From NCBI RefSeq assembly GCF_004770045.1, contig NZ_RQFO01000001.1:1-64000 (forward strand): a stretch of DNA of 64,000 bases, given 5' to 3'. This document shows, in pieces, positions 37,962 through 48,016 of this stretch (position 1 is its first letter; each line of letters begins with the position of its first letter). Source of the DNA: Leptospira montravelensis (GTDB taxonomy: Bacteria > Spirochaetota > Leptospiria > Leptospirales > Leptospiraceae). The notes beneath the pieces are model-generated. The model saw only the letters and a list, made by a program, of their open reading frames with translations, was not told the DNA's origin and searched no databases. A program made the position numbers and the translations under genes.

Positions 37962-38858
37962 TTAAAAATGATCCAATCGAATGGAGAATTCTATCTGTTT
38001 TTCTGTTTTAGGTGCGATGGTTTTAGGATTACCACCAGGGAAATGTAAAAAATTCCCAGTACCAGTCATAGGCTCAATCGCTATGGATCTTCGATCTTGT
38101 GGAGTATATACTTGGTAAAACTCACCACCTTGAATGATGAGTTTTTCTTTTTTATTCATAGAAAAAAGCCCAATATAAGAATTAGTTCCGTTGATTGAAA
38201 AATATAGATCATCTAAATTTTTTCCGGAAAGTGTTTCTTCCGAATTCAGTAAGATATCTTCGTTCTGGATTTTTTCTGGTAAAAGATAATCTCCTAACTT
38301 TACATGATGAAAACCAGAACCAAATAAAAAAAGATCATCGATAGATTCATCTTCGTTCCAACGAAAATAAGGATGAATACCTAATGCAAAAGGAAATTCC
38401 GTATCGGACTGGTTTGTGAGATGGTAGATGATTTTTAACTCGGAAGAAAAAAGCCTATAACATTCTTTTACATGGATTTTCGAAAGTAAGGTCCCTTTCC
38501 ATGACGCGGGAATTTCTATGGCAAACTCAACATAAGATTCTTTATCCCCGATTTCTTCTTTCACTAAATGTCTAGGAAGGTTGTGAAAAAGTCCATGTAA
38601 GGGAATTCCGTTTCCATCCGTCAGCCAATGGGTGCTAGGATAAAATGGTTCCCGTGCCCAGGGGTTCGGTTCTAGTCGATTGACCCAAGGGAACATCAAA
38701 AAGGAACCAGAGGCAAAAAATGGGTCTGGAGCCTTGTGACCAGAAACAACAGAGACTGATTTCCCATCCACAGGCGACTGGAGAGATAACCCAAGCCATT
38801 GGCCACCACCGGTAGGGTGGATTTCAAAACAAGACTGTTTTGTTTTCAATTGATACAA
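37962..38858 (-). CDS. Aldose 1-epimerase family protein
   Basis: A 298-aa mutarotase-superfamily beta-sandwich. PWVNRLEPNPWAREPFYPS and GLFHNLPRH stand at the substrate end, and FALGIHPYFRWNED carries the catalytic-type His. An acidic residue near the C-terminus (SIAIEPMTGTGNFLHFPGG) is the expected Glu base. It could act on galactose or a hexose-6-phosphate. It is divergent from sppA (55 nt). Confidence 0.88.
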   Translation of the reverse strand: MYQLKTKQSCFEIHPTGGGQWLGLSLQSPVDGKSVSVVSGHKAPDPFFASGSFLMFPWVNRLEPNPWAREPFYPSTHWLTDGNGIPLHGLFHNLPRHLVKEEIGDKESYVEFAIEIPASWKGTLLSKIHVKECYRLFSSELKIIYHLTNQSDTEFPFALGIHPYFRWNEDESIDDLFLFGSGFHHVKLGDYLLPEKIQNEDILLNSEETLSGKNLDDLYFSINGTNSYIGLFSMNKKEKLIIQGGEFYQVYTPQDRRSIAIEPMTGTGNFLHFPGGNPKTIAPKTEKQIEFSIRLDHF

Positions 38859-38913
38859 GATTTATCTCCCAAAAATGATTGAAGTCATAGTTTGCGATCT
38901 TAGAAAGGTTTGT

Positions 38914-39912
38914 ATGCCTTCTAGAAAGTCTTTTCTTTTCGTTTGTGTCGTTCTTCTTTCGGTTCTTTTTGCCGAATCTTGTGTCATTGGGAACAGTATG
39001 AACCTGTTACCGCAAAGTGGCAAGGCTGATTTCGAAGAGAAACTCATTGCCGGAAGGGATCAAGAAAAAATCGTCATCATCTCCATAGAAGGAATGATTT
39101 CTGATGAATCCAAAGATTCCTTTTTTGGTCCACCCACAGAATCTATGGTCGCTCGGGTCAAAGAATCCTTAAAATATGCAGAACGTGATCCAGATGTCAA
39201 AGGTGTGATTTTAAAAATCAACTCTCCTGGCGGAACGGTAACTGCCAGTGACATCATTTACCAAGAAGTTTTGAAATTTAAAAACAGAAAATCCATTCCT
39301 GTATTTGCAGGATTTATGGATACCGCTGCCAGTGGTGCCTACTACATAGCAATGGCAACCGATGCCATTGGTGCACACCCAACAACTGTTACAGGTTCAG
39401 TGGGAGTCATCATGTCAGGAATCAATGTAAAAGAAGGTTTGGATAAAATTGGAGTCAAAGACCAGTCTTTTACTTCTGGCCCTAACAAAGCACTTGGTTC
39501 TCCTACAACGGAAATGACTGCGGAACAAAGAAAAATCCTTCAATCCATCATTGATAGTTTGTATGGCCGTTTTTTTGAAATAGTAAAAAAAGGAAGACCG
39601 AATGTTGGTGAAACTCGCTTAAGAGAAATTTGTGACGGAAGGATCTTCACTGCAGAACAAGCCAAAAAAGAAGGTATGATTGATTTCATCGGATACTTTG
39701 ATGATTTTGTTTACCAAGTGATGCAACACCCTAAATTTCAAGGCAATCGCTCAGGAAATCCTCGCGTCATTACCTACCAAAGAGGAAAAGGCCGAGTAGA
39801 AAATATCTACCAAGCTACCGAAGGGAACAAAAATCCTTTTTCTTTAGGCATTGCTGATAAAATCCTAGGAACAGGAACAAACGCAAAATTCCTTTATCTT
39901 TGGGATCTATAA
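38914..39912 (+). CDS. sppA: Signal peptide peptidase SppA-type serine protease
   Basis: 332 aa from the ATG at 38914, chosen because MPSRKSFLFVCVVLLSVLF-AESC gives a basic n-region, hydrophobic core and lipobox-like Cys. It is a single-domain (short-form) S49 peptidase. The nucleophile Ser is in DTAASGAYYIAMATD, and the base Lys is in SGPNKALGSPT. It degrades leftover signal peptides at the inner membrane. It is followed 20 nt later by the MBOAT gene. Confidence 0.9.
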   Translation: MPSRKSFLFVCVVLLSVLFAESCVIGNSMNLLPQSGKADFEEKLIAGRDQEKIVIISIEGMISDESKDSFFGPPTESMVARVKESLKYAERDPDVKGVILKINSPGGTVTASDIIYQEVLKFKNRKSIPVFAGFMDTAASGAYYIAMATDAIGAHPTTVTGSVGVIMSGINVKEGLDKIGVKDQSFTSGPNKALGSPTTEMTAEQRKILQSIIDSLYGRFFEIVKKGRPNVGETRLREICDGRIFTAEQAKKEGMIDFIGYFDDFVYQVMQHPKFQGNRSGNPRVITYQRGKGRVENIYQATEGNKNPFSLGIADKILGTGTNAKFLYLWDL

Positions 39913-39932
39913 ATTTCAAGGCCAACTAATCA

Positions 39933-41360
39933 ATGTTATTTAACTCTATTCCCTATTTATTACTTTTTGCTTTCACGTATTTAATTTACTGGAATATTCC
40001 ACAAAAAGGAAGAAAACCACTGCTGGTAATTTCTTCCTTAATTTTTTACGCTTATTTCAGTTTCCCTTTTTTGTTCCACTTCCTACTTGTCATTTTAGTC
40101 AATTATGGTTTTAGCGAATGGATCTTTCGTAAAAAAGACAAAGGTGAAAAATATAACCATTTGTTGTTTAGTATCGTTGCTTTAAACCTAATCAATTTAG
40201 GCTTTTTTAAATACTTTTACTTTATCACTGGTTCCTTATTTTCCTTAACTGGTTATCCATCGTTTAAAGAAATTGCAGGTTCTTGGAGTATCTTTTTACC
40301 GCTCGCTATTAGTTTTTATACCTTTCAGATCATTGCGGTGCAAGTGGACATCCATCGTGGCATCATTGAAAAAAGAATGTCCGCTTTGGACTATTTTTTA
40401 TTCATTCTGTTTTTCCCACAGTTGATTGCAGGTCCTATCATGCGGTCACAGGATTTCCTACCGCAACTAGACCATCCCACAATAGATTCAGACCGAATGA
40501 AAAAAGGATTATTTCTGATCATTGGTGGTCTTTTTAAAAAGGTAATCATTGCGGAAAATATCGCACCAATCATTTCTCCGATCTATATGGACCCAGCTAA
40601 ATTCGATAGTTTTTCTATCTTTTTTAGCGTTCTTGCCTTCGCCGTACAAGTGTATTGTGACTTTTCTGGTTACACAGATATGGCTCGCGGTTCTGCCAAC
40701 CTTCTTGGGTATGAAATTCCAGAAAACTTCCAAGGACCATTTTTTTCCCAATCCTTCCGGGAACTTTGGTCTAGATGGCATATCACTCTTTCCTCTTGGT
40801 TACGTGATTATATTTATATTCCACTCGGTGGAAGTAAAGGTTCCATCTTTCGCTCCAACGTAAACTCCTTCATTACAATGTGCCTTGGAGGACTTTGGCA
40901 TGGAGCCAATTGGGCCTTTGTTCTTTGGGGTGCCTATTTAGGGGCGCTGATTTGGATCGAACGGTCATTGTATCTGGGAAGAGGAAAAAAGAAACTTTTA
41001 CCTGATACGATTCCCTTTGTGGGAATCTTTCGTACGGTAGTGATCTTTATCACTTTTTCCTTTTCCGGTGTTTTTTTCCGAGCTGCCGCAAGGGGTGAGG
41101 AATCGATGAATGTAGCCTTTGAAATTTTTAAGGGAGTTTTGACATTCCGAAATACCGGCGAAACCTTGAGTCGTGTGGATGAACTCCCCACGTTCATTGC
41201 CTTGGGACTGATGTTTAACTGGTTTCAACATTCTAATCTTGTGTATGAAAAATTAAAACCTTACCAAAATATCCTACTTCCTTTTCTCTCAGTAGTCATC
41301 TTATTATTGCTTGGAATTTTTGGAGACGGGGGACAAGATTTTATCTACTTCCAATTTTAA
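39933..41360 (+). CDS. MBOAT O-acyltransferase (AlgI/DltB-like)
   Basis: A 475-aa polytopic membrane protein with about 11 helices. The MBOAT signature runs from QVYCDFSGYTDMARGSANLL through FRELWSRWHITLSSWLRDY to the catalytic His in GGLWHGANWAFVLWG. It moves acyl (often acetyl) groups to extracytoplasmic polysaccharides or lipids. No AlgJ/AlgX-type partner is adjacent. The next gene is a putative lipoprotein overlapping its 3' end. Confidence 0.92.
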   Translation: MLFNSIPYLLLFAFTYLIYWNIPQKGRKPLLVISSLIFYAYFSFPFLFHFLLVILVNYGFSEWIFRKKDKGEKYNHLLFSIVALNLINLGFFKYFYFITGSLFSLTGYPSFKEIAGSWSIFLPLAISFYTFQIIAVQVDIHRGIIEKRMSALDYFLFILFFPQLIAGPIMRSQDFLPQLDHPTIDSDRMKKGLFLIIGGLFKKVIIAENIAPIISPIYMDPAKFDSFSIFFSVLAFAVQVYCDFSGYTDMARGSANLLGYEIPENFQGPFFSQSFRELWSRWHITLSSWLRDYIYIPLGGSKGSIFRSNVNSFITMCLGGLWHGANWAFVLWGAYLGALIWIERSLYLGRGKKKLLPDTIPFVGIFRTVVIFITFSFSGVFFRAAARGEESMNVAFEIFKGVLTFRNTGETLSRVDELPTFIALGLMFNWFQHSNLVYEKLKPYQNILLPFLSVVILLLLGIFGDGGQDFIYFQF

Positions 41361-42051
41361 ATCCTCACTGCTAAGAAGTGGGTTTAATCTCCCTGGGCCG
41401 AAAAGTATCAAATCGATTCTTTTCGGTTTTTTATTCCTCTTTAGTCTAAAATGTTCACCAAAAATAGATTGGATCCGGTCTCTTCCCACGGATTACCCAA
41501 GGGATGAAAAAATTTTACTCGGACACTACATTCGACCCACAGAAAAAAAATCAGCCTTTGGATCCAAACAGTTCCAGTTGTTTTGGAAAGAAGATATCCA
41601 TTTACAACCAAACTCTGTATTCATCAAAACTTGGTCGGAATGGAAAGTTTATGAAGACCATTCGGAGTTTCACAAAAAAGTAGGTAGAGGTAACTTTGAA
41701 AAGTCGGGGGATTGGGTATTATTCAAAACAAAGACAATCGAAGAGACAAAATGTACCTCCAAGGAAAATACAAAATCCATTCCTCAAATGAAAAATTGGT
41801 ATTTAACTTTTCCTTGTTTATCAACTAACAACACAAATAAACAAACTATAAATCATTCGCTTTTGTATTTTTACGATGGAAAATCTTTATTCCCCTTACA
41901 ATACGAATCGGGATATAACGAAGCTAACTTTGGAATTGCTTGGGAGTCTGACCTTCCTTATACCAAATCAAATTTGTTCGAAATCGCTAGGCTGAAGTAT
42001 GGGAAAAAAGAATTCCAACCCCACGTGTACAACCACGTGAAGTTGGATTGA
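41311..42051 (+). CDS. Putative lipoprotein downstream of MBOAT
   Basis: 246 aa from a TTG at 41311, overlapping the MBOAT gene by 50 nt; another TTG is at 41320. A hydrophobic stretch with lipobox-like FLFLFSLKCSP places the Cys at about residue 48, so the n-region is unusually long and the true start is uncertain. The mature part is beta-rich with three more Cys (ETKCTSKENTK, TFPCLSTNN). Function unknown; the overlap suggests co-function with MBOAT. Confidence 0.68.
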   Translation: MEFLETGDKILSTSNFKSSLLRSGFNLPGPKSIKSILFGFLFLFSLKCSPKIDWIRSLPTDYPRDEKILLGHYIRPTEKKSAFGSKQFQLFWKEDIHLQPNSVFIKTWSEWKVYEDHSEFHKKVGRGNFEKSGDWVLFKTKTIEETKCTSKENTKSIPQMKNWYLTFPCLSTNNTNKQTINHSLLYFYDGKSLFPLQYESGYNEANFGIAWESDLPYTKSNLFEIARLKYGKKEFQPHVYNHVKLD

Positions 42052-42107
42052 TTCGAAGAGGAATCAAAAAAGGGTAACCATCTCTAGAAAGAATCATTAC
42101 ATAGATT

Positions 42108-42548
42108 TTATTTAAAAGCCACAACCGCACATGCACGAGCATATTCTTTTTGTTCTAGGTTTGCTTTATGTTCAAATTTAGAAATTCCGTGTTGGCGAAA
42201 ACCTTCGCTCGCTTTTTTTGCAAAGCTGGATGCCTCACAAAAATTCCCAGCTTTGGAATGAGCAAGACTTGCCAAGTATTGGATCGATGCAAAACTTTTG
42301 TGTTCATTCATTCCAATCGCTTCTCTGATTTTAATAGCGCGTGTATAATGACCAGAAGCTAAATCAAACTCCCCCATCCCTTCTTCTTCACTCGCCAGTT
42401 TTACCAGCTCGTTCGAAATTGCAGTGAGAGTTTCTTTGTCGTATTGGCTAATGAGGGAATCTAAGTCTTCGTTCATAAAAGAAGACTCTCCAGCTGAAAT
42501 GGAAGCTGTTAGTGCCAAAACTAGAATGGTTAGTATTGCTTTTTTCAT
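42108..42548 (-). CDS. Secreted TPR-like small protein
   Basis: A 146-aa protein with a cleavable signal peptide at 1-19 (LTILVLALTASISAGES). Two or three TPR-like helical hairpins follow (MGEFDLASGHYTRAIKIREA; SIQYLASLAHSKAGNFCEAS). Two cysteines (NFCEA, ARACAVV) could form a disulfide. Its ribosome site GGAGGG is strong, and a perfect sigma-54 promoter lies just upstream. It is monocistronic. Probably a periplasmic protein produced under RpoN control. Confidence 0.85.
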   Translation of the reverse strand: MKKAILTILVLALTASISAGESSFMNEDLDSLISQYDKETLTAISNELVKLASEEEGMGEFDLASGHYTRAIKIREAIGMNEHKSFASIQYLASLAHSKAGNFCEASSFAKKASEGFRQHGISKFEHKANLEQKEYARACAVVAFK

Positions 42549-42580
42549 ATTCCCTCCGAACCAATGTTCTCCTACATTAA

Positions 42581-42597
42581 TGCAACTATCGTGCCAA
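42581..42597 (-). promoter_or_regulatory. Sigma-54 (RpoN) -24/-12 promoter
   Basis: The minus strand reads TTGGCACGATAGTTGCA, a full match to the consensus YTGGCACGRNNNTTGCW with the GG and GC at exact -24/-12 spacing. The implied start near 42570 gives a leader of about 22 nt with GGAGGG and then the ATG at 42548. It drives the secreted TPR protein gene. An enhancer-binding site should lie 80-200 bp upstream (toward 42700-42800) but was not identified. Confidence 0.85.
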
Positions 42598-42841
42598 GCT
42601 GCAGATGGCCTAAAAGGGGAGAGATCGGCAAAAGAAGGCGATTTTATGAAACAAGGGAAGGAAGATTTGCTTAAAATGTACGCAGAATGTCGGTTTGGAA
42701 ATAGATTGCCTAAAGAAATGGAGCCAAAACGACGAGTGGCGGGAAAACCTCTCCTGATTTATAAAGTTCGGTTTAGTAGTTAGAACTTAGGTGTTTTAGA
42801 GGATTTTTTAAGTGAATCAGGCAGGCTTTTTTTTAATCGCT

Positions 42842-42870
42842 CCCTCCTCACTGGTAATTTTAGAGGAGGG
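42842..42870. terminator. Inverted repeat 3' of the PBP1A gene
   Basis: CCCTCCTC (42842-42849) and GAGGAGGG (42863-42870) make a perfect 8-bp stem with a 13-nt loop, 22 nt beyond the PBP1A stop. There is no T-run in the minus direction, so it may stabilise the 3' end or end transcription only weakly. Confidence 0.4.
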
Positions 42871-42891
42871 CAAAAATTGAAGTTTAAAAAC

Positions 42892-45309
42892 TTATTTTAA
42901 TTCCTCATCCGAAATTTCGAGTTCTCTTTGGAGAAAGTCGGTGAGATCCATAGAACGGTAATGGTCCCTATCTCCATCACACTGACGGCCACCAGGAACT
43001 GCTAAGGTGCGGCCTGCAATCGTAATCGGTTTTAAAAATAAATTCCCAGTCAATGGACAGTTAGGTCCAGGACTCAGACCGTTGAAAGCACAAGTGGCTC
43101 CCTTTACCACGTCAGCAGGAATCTCATCGGCTTTTCCATTGGGATAAAATACAGGATAGGGACCCTCATTATACCAACGTGAATACATTTTTCCCCAAAT
43201 CGGAGCGGCCACTCCCGCAGCCGTCACACCTTTTCCGAGCGAGAGAGAGGATTTATCAAATCCCATCCATACGACAGAAGTGTATTTCGGATCAAAACCT
43301 GCATACCAAACATTGGTATAAGAAGAAGTTGATCCAGTTTTTCCACCGGACTCTCCCTTATAATTTCCTTTGTCTGCAGCACGAAGGGCTTGAGTGGGAG
43401 TTCCCCCCATAGCAACACCAATTAACATTTGTTTAATGATATAAGCTGTAGCTTCCGGAATGATTTGGATCGTTCCGTTTTTGGCTTCTTCGGCAAGAGT
43501 TTCCTGAACTTCCTTTTCTTTATTATAAACAACAGTTCCACTTTGGTTTAGCACATAACGAACACTAAAAGGAATTACATCTTTACCTTTATTTGCTAAA
43601 ATGGAGTACCCTAAAGCCATTTCATAAGGAGTGAGTTCTGCCACACCGAGTGCCAAAGCAGGCCCAGTGGGAAACCTAGCTTTATTAGCTTTTGTCACTT
43701 TGGAGGCAAAATCAATGACTGCATCAGTTCCTGTTCTCATTAACACCTGAACAGAAACAATATTTAAGGATAATGATAACGCACGAGATAGTGGAACCAT
43801 TCCTCTAAAATCCCCGGAGATATCTTGCGGAGAATATCCTTCCCCTTCTTCGGTGATTGTGGTGAGAGGAGCATCCATAATTCCTGTTCCAGAACCCACT
43901 GCCCTATTTTGTATGGCTGCCGCATAAACAAATGGTTTGAAAGCAGAGCCAGTTTGTCGTCTAGCTTGCATAGCTCGGTTAAATTGATTTTTTGGTGAAA
44001 ACCTAGAACCACCTACCATCGTTTGGATATAACCTGTTTGGTGGTCAATTGTGACAATCGCACCTTCTACGTGTAAGTTGGAAGAAAATACAAGTGAAGA
44101 TCTTTGGAATTCTTTGACAGCCGCACTTTCATTTTCAGAAGGTATAAAGTCTGTCAAAAGTTCTAAAGCAGGAGCCATTTCCTTTTCTAAATGAAGTCGG
44201 AATACCTGTCTATCATCCAAACTGGTGATATAAGGAACTCCCACCGGAAAAATAGAACCAAACAAATTGTATAAAGAAACAAGTCCACGGTCAGCTCTTC
44301 CCGCATAACGAAAATTAGCACCAAATGCAGATTTATCTTGGTCGATCAGACCTTTTCTAAGTTCCTCTTCGGCAATTTCATGTTTACGGACATCTAGAGT
44401 TGTATAAACTCGAAGTCCACCTGTATACAAAGCTTCTTCCCCAAGTTCCTTTTCGAGGATTTGGCGTACCCATTCTGTAAAATAAGGAGCTCTGTTGAGT
44501 TTTGCTCCCCAAGTGGAACGAGAAGGAGATTGAGTGATGACCACAGGCCAATACCTTTCCCAAAAATCATCGTGGATTTTTGGGACTTGGTCTTTGGGGA
44601 TAAATCCATTTTTTGCCATTAGACCTAAAACCACCAAATGAGCTTGTTTTGCTTCTTTAGGGTTTTTAAACGGGGAATACGTTACAGGAGCTTTAGGAAG
44701 TCTTGCAAGCATGGCAGCTTCGGCAATACTCAAATCTCTTACGTCTTTTTGAAAATACACATTGGCTGCAGAAGAAAGACCTGTTGTTCCATGCCCCAAA
44801 TAAATTAAGTTAAAATAGATTTCTAAAATTTCTTCTTTGGTATACTCTTGTTCAATTTGTAAAGTGAGAAGTGCTTCTAAAAACTTACGACCAAAAGTTT
44901 TTTTCCTTTGTTGTAAGATGGTTTTTGCTAACTGCTGAGTGAGTGTGGATCCACCTTGTACAATTCGTCCGGCAAAAACGTTTTTGATTGCCGCTCGAAC
45001 GATGGCCAAAAAATCAATTCCAAAGTGGTTAAAAAAGTTATCATCTTCAACGGATAAAAAGGCATGAATGACATGGGGAGGAATGTCACTGTATTTTAGT
45101 AGTTCTTGTTTATGACGATACAGTTCTGCAAACAAAACCCCATTCGAATCGTAAAGTTTGGTAGGAGTGGTTGGTTGGTAAGATGCCAACTTTTGTAACT
45201 CCTTTCCTTTGTTTACCTCAGAAAGAATGTATCCAAAAAACAAACCGCCAAAAAGAGCTATGGTAAAGAAAGTAGTGATTGTGATTCGAAGTGTTTTTTC
45301 TTTGTTCAT
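42892..45309 (-). CDS. Penicillin-binding protein 1A (bifunctional)
   Basis: 805 aa. N-terminal membrane anchor at 7-30; GT51 glycosyltransferase at about 45-230 with catalytic Glu in [34 protein letters not shown] and [15 protein letters not shown]. The transpeptidase domain follows from about 400: SAFK (active Ser in [11 protein letters not shown]), SLN and KTGS ([11 protein letters not shown]). It polymerises and crosslinks peptidoglycan. It lies 4 nt downstream of the MBL gene. Confidence 0.94.
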   Translation of the reverse strand: MNKEKTLRITITTFFTIALFGGLFFGYILSEVNKGKELQKLASYQPTTPTKLYDSNGVLFAELYRHKQELLKYSDIPPHVIHAFLSVEDDNFFNHFGIDFLAIVRAAIKNVFAGRIVQGGSTLTQQLAKTILQQRKKTFGRKFLEALLTLQIEQEYTKEEILEIYFNLIYLGHGTTGLSSAANVYFQKDVRDLSIAEAAMLARLPKAPVTYSPFKNPKEAKQAHLVVLGLMAKNGFIPKDQVPKIHDDFWERYWPVVITQSPSRSTWGAKLNRAPYFTEWVRQILEKELGEEALYTGGLRVYTTLDVRKHEIAEEELRKGLIDQDKSAFGANFRYAGRADRGLVSLYNLFGSIFPVGVPYITSLDDRQVFRLHLEKEMAPALELLTDFIPSENESAAVKEFQRSSLVFSSNLHVEGAIVTIDHQTGYIQTMVGGSRFSPKNQFNRAMQARRQTGSAFKPFVYAAAIQNRAVGSGTGIMDAPLTTITEEGEGYSPQDISGDFRGMVPLSRALSLSLNIVSVQVLMRTGTDAVIDFASKVTKANKARFPTGPALALGVAELTPYEMALGYSILANKGKDVIPFSVRYVLNQSGTVVYNKEKEVQETLAEEAKNGTIQIIPEATAYIIKQMLIGVAMGGTPTQALRAADKGNYKGESGGKTGSTSSYTNVWYAGFDPKYTSVVWMGFDKSSLSLGKGVTAAGVAAPIWGKMYSRWYNEGPYPVFYPNGKADEIPADVVKGATCAFNGLSPGPNCPLTGNLFLKPITIAGRTLAVPGGRQCDGDRDHYRSMDLTDFLQRELEISDEELK

Positions 45310-45313
45310 GGTA

Positions 45314-46261
45314 TTATAGGTGGAAGCGTAAACCTTCCCTTGCTAAATGAATTTTTAATTTTTTTTCGCCTAACTGTTCTTTGTGAAGTTTGGCATCATT
45401 ATAGATTTCATAAATTTTTTCATCGGAATAACTTGGTTCATGGTGGGTTAAAACTAAGTTTTTTACCTTCCAAGAAGAAGCACAGTTTACCGACATTGTA
45501 TAGGCAGTATGTCCCCAATCAAATTTAGAAAAAGATTCGTCTAAAGTATATTGTGTGTCGAGGATGAGTAAATCAGCTTCTGCAAAAAAAGGATAACACT
45601 CATGGATTAAATCCATATCAGCACCTGTAAATTCCGCATCCGTTGCAAAAATAAAAATTTTCCCAGCCCGGTTTGTGAATTTATAAGCAAAAGACCCACC
45701 GGGATGTTTTAATGGATAACATTCTACCTTCATCCCCGAGCCAAATTCTAAAATATCTCCAGGAAAAAATAATTTGAAGTCTTTGGTAGAACCCGTTCCA
45801 TCCAGAGGCACTGGAAAAAATTCAGGTTCTTGTTGTTTTTGAAGTCTCGATTCCAAATCCGAATAAGGAGAATAAAAATTGAGGTGGAAATCAGGGAAAT
45901 AGATGGGTTTGAAAAAAGGAAGCCCTTGGATATGATCCCAATGGGTGTGAGTAATAAAAAAGGAAACTGTCCGTTTTAACTTATTTGTTAGGTATTCTGA
46001 AACCAGTTCATCGCCCAAATTCCTGAGGCCCGTCCCCATATCCAAAACATAAACTTCTCCCTCATCGTCGGTGACAGAAACGCAAGTGGTGTCAGATCCT
46101 GTGACAAATTTAAGATGGTATGGGAGGTCTTGCCAAAATTCATCCGCCGAAACACCGGCCCCCGTTTGTTTGTAGAGGTCCAGGATATCGATAATTTTTT
46201 TGCGGTAGTCTTGATTTCGGAGGGGACTCGCTATGGAGCCGCGGACTCCGTAGAGTTGCAC
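45314..46261 (-). CDS. MBL-fold metallohydrolase
   Basis: 315 aa from a GTG at 46261, chosen because GAGGAA lies at the right distance and the protein then starts [13 protein letters not shown], as relatives do; an ATG at 46306 would add 15 residues. The metal-binding motif is [14 protein letters not shown], the Asp ligand is in [13 protein letters not shown], and the last His is in [20 protein letters not shown] with a nearby [11 protein letters not shown] resembles the cyclic-nucleotide phosphodiesterase/ribonuclease Z-like branch. Substrate unknown. Confidence 0.85.
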   Translation of the reverse strand: MQLYGVRGSIASPLRNQDYRKKIIDILDLYKQTGAGVSADEFWQDLPYHLKFVTGSDTTCVSVTDDEGEVYVLDMGTGLRNLGDELVSEYLTNKLKRTVSFFITHTHWDHIQGLPFFKPIYFPDFHLNFYSPYSDLESRLQKQQEPEFFPVPLDGTGSTKDFKLFFPGDILEFGSGMKVECYPLKHPGGSFAYKFTNRAGKIFIFATDAEFTGADMDLIHECYPFFAEADLLILDTQYTLDESFSKFDWGHTAYTMSVNCASSWKVKNLVLTHHEPSYSDEKIYEIYNDAKLHKEQLGEKKLKIHLAREGLRFHL

Positions 46262-46325
46262 AATCACTTCCTCGATGCTAGGAAATCGACTTTCCTTGTC
46301 ACTCAAGATTTGCGACCTTGAATTT

Positions 46326-47150
46326 ATGGCTTCTCGTTACCCAGGATATGAACTCCGATTTGGACCGCCAATGGTTCCCGTAGTGCGCACTCTCATGATT
46401 ATCAATGGAATCCTTTTTCTTTTGCAAATGGCAACAAAACTGGCTTTCCATTCCCCTTTGGTGGAACTGTATTTTGGACTGAACCCTGACCTCGTTTTTA
46501 GCGGTTGGGTTTGGCAACTTCTCAGTTATGCCTTTCTACATGGTAGTTTTTTACACATTCTTTTTAATATGCTGAGCCTTTGGATGTTTGGTTCAGAACT
46601 GGCAGAAATTTGGGGAGAACGTGCTTTTTTAAAGTTCTATCTATTCACTGCCTTTCTTGGTGGGGTTTTTACCGTTGTCGCCCATTTCTCTGGATTTTCT
46701 CAAGGACTTGTGGTGGGAGCCAGTGCCAGCATTTACGGACTTCTCGTTGCCTACGCCATGACTTGGCCTAACCGAGAACTTCTTGTTTTTCTCATCTTTC
46801 CCATGAGAGCCAAATACTTTGTGATGATTGTTATGCTTATGGTACTTTTTGCTCAAGGGGAAAGAGTGGCTCATTTTGCACATTTAGGGGGAGCCATTGG
46901 CGGCTTTTTCTTGATGAAAGTATATACTGGTTGGAGAAAAAAAACGAATTCGCTTCCCACATGGTCACTCGCTAGATATTTGCAAAAACGTAGATTTATG
47001 CGTTACCAAGAAGAAATGGCCAAAAGGGAAAATGCAAAAACCAAAGTGGATGAACTTCTTGAAAAAATTTCCAAAAATGGAATGGAGTCCCTTTCCCGTA
47101 GCGAAAGAAAGTTTTTAAACGAAGCCTCTCAGAAATACTTCAACGAGTGA
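46326..47150 (+). CDS. Rhomboid family intramembrane serine protease
   Basis: 274 aa from the ATG at 46326, giving MASRYPGYELRFGPPM. Six membrane helices span about 20-205. The nucleophile Ser is in VVGASASIYGLL, where the usual GxSG reads GASA. The catalytic His is in VAHFAHLGGAIGG, and HILFNMLSLWMFG is the family's HxxxN helix 2. The C-terminal 70 residues are charged and cytosolic. It overlaps the lipoate ligase gene by 4 nt. Confidence 0.9.
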   Translation: MASRYPGYELRFGPPMVPVVRTLMIINGILFLLQMATKLAFHSPLVELYFGLNPDLVFSGWVWQLLSYAFLHGSFLHILFNMLSLWMFGSELAEIWGERAFLKFYLFTAFLGGVFTVVAHFSGFSQGLVVGASASIYGLLVAYAMTWPNRELLVFLIFPMRAKYFVMIVMLMVLFAQGERVAHFAHLGGAIGGFFLMKVYTGWRKKTNSLPTWSLARYLQKRRFMRYQEEMAKRENAKTKVDELLEKISKNGMESLSRSERKFLNEASQKYFNE

Positions 47151-48016
47151 ATTCTAAAGTTTTTTATTTTCCAGAAATTCCTCCTAGGTCACCTTACTAC
47201 AATTTGGCGATTGAAGAGGCAATTTCTTTAAAAATTGTTTCCGAAGGAATTACCGCGGGAGTTAGGCTTTGGAAAAATCCTGACTCCATCATTTTAGGTC
47301 TTTCGGAAAATCCATTTCGGAACATCAAAGAAGAAGTAGTAAAAAAATACGAAACCGTTGCTAGAACCCAAGGTTTTCACAAAAAACCAAAACTTAATTT
47401 TTGTTATATCGCCAGGCGTGCCTCCGGTGGAGGAACTGTGTTTCATTCCCTTTCTGGAAATATTAATTACTCTCTTTACTTCAATTTAGACAAAAGAAAA
47501 GATCTTTTTCCAGTTAGAGATTCTTATGATATCCTTCTTGGAATCGTGTCAAAATCCTTAAAAAGACAAAACATCGAATGTTTTCCAAAGGGAAAATCTG
47601 ACCTAGTATTAGAAAAAAATGGAATCTTAAAAAAAATTTCAGGGAACGCACAATTTCGGAAGCGAAGTTGTATTGTTCAACATGGGACTTTAATTTTAGA
47701 AGATCACTTAATTGAACGAGTCGCAGAAGTCTTACACCACCCTCCCGAAGAACCTGATTATCGCAAAGAAAGAAGCCATAAGGAATTTCTTACATCTTTA
47801 CCCGATTTTTTTTCGGAAAAGATTTGGGCAAAAGACCTAGTCAAAGAAGTTTTTTCTTATTTAGGAGAAAAAGAACCTGAAGATTTTTCAAAAATTTCCT
47901 TCTTTGGCCCCGACTTTTCTACTTTTCGGAAACAAGTGCTCCAAGAATCTGAATCTATTCGCAAGAAGAAATACCAAAATCCAGAATACACACTCCACAG
48001 AGAAATTCCCACATGA
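47147..48016 (+). CDS. lplA: Lipoate-protein ligase A family
   Basis: A 289-aa ligase of the LplA/LipM fold. [20 protein letters not shown] contains the RRxSGGGxVxH lipoyl-adenylate motif, and a catalytic-type Lys lies in [21 protein letters not shown]. It attaches lipoate to E2 subunits such as SucB Lys43 and to GcvH. Start and stop both overlap neighbours by 4 nt. With glyA next, a glycine cleavage/one-carbon link is plausible. It could alternatively be an octanoyltransferase of the same fold. Confidence 0.85.
   Translation: MNSKVFYFPEIPPRSPYYNLAIEEAISLKIVSEGITAGVRLWKNPDSIILGLSENPFRNIKEEVVKKYETVARTQGFHKKPKLNFCYIARRASGGGTVFHSLSGNINYSLYFNLDKRKDLFPVRDSYDILLGIVSKSLKRQNIECFPKGKSDLVLEKNGILKKISGNAQFRKRSCIVQHGTLILEDHLIERVAEVLHHPPEEPDYRKERSHKEFLTSLPDFFSEKIWAKDLVKEVFSYLGEKEPEDFSKISFFGPDFSTFRKQVLQESESIRKKKYQNPEYTLHREIPT

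Larger units (their letters stand above)
42549..42891. other. Gene-poor stretch with a sigma-54 promoter and a hairpin
   Basis: It holds the RpoN promoter (42581-42597), a weak 67-codon plus frame (42580-42783) with a remnant-like LSCQAADG start but no signal peptide or ribosome site, and an inverted repeat near the PBP1A end. I see no other gene. Confidence 0.6.

Noticed and set aside
42580..42783. 67-codon plus-strand frame beginning MQLSCQAADG, like a lipoprotein without a signal.
   Set aside because: It has no ribosome site or signal peptide, and its start overlaps the sigma-54 promoter of the opposite gene; at most a fossil.
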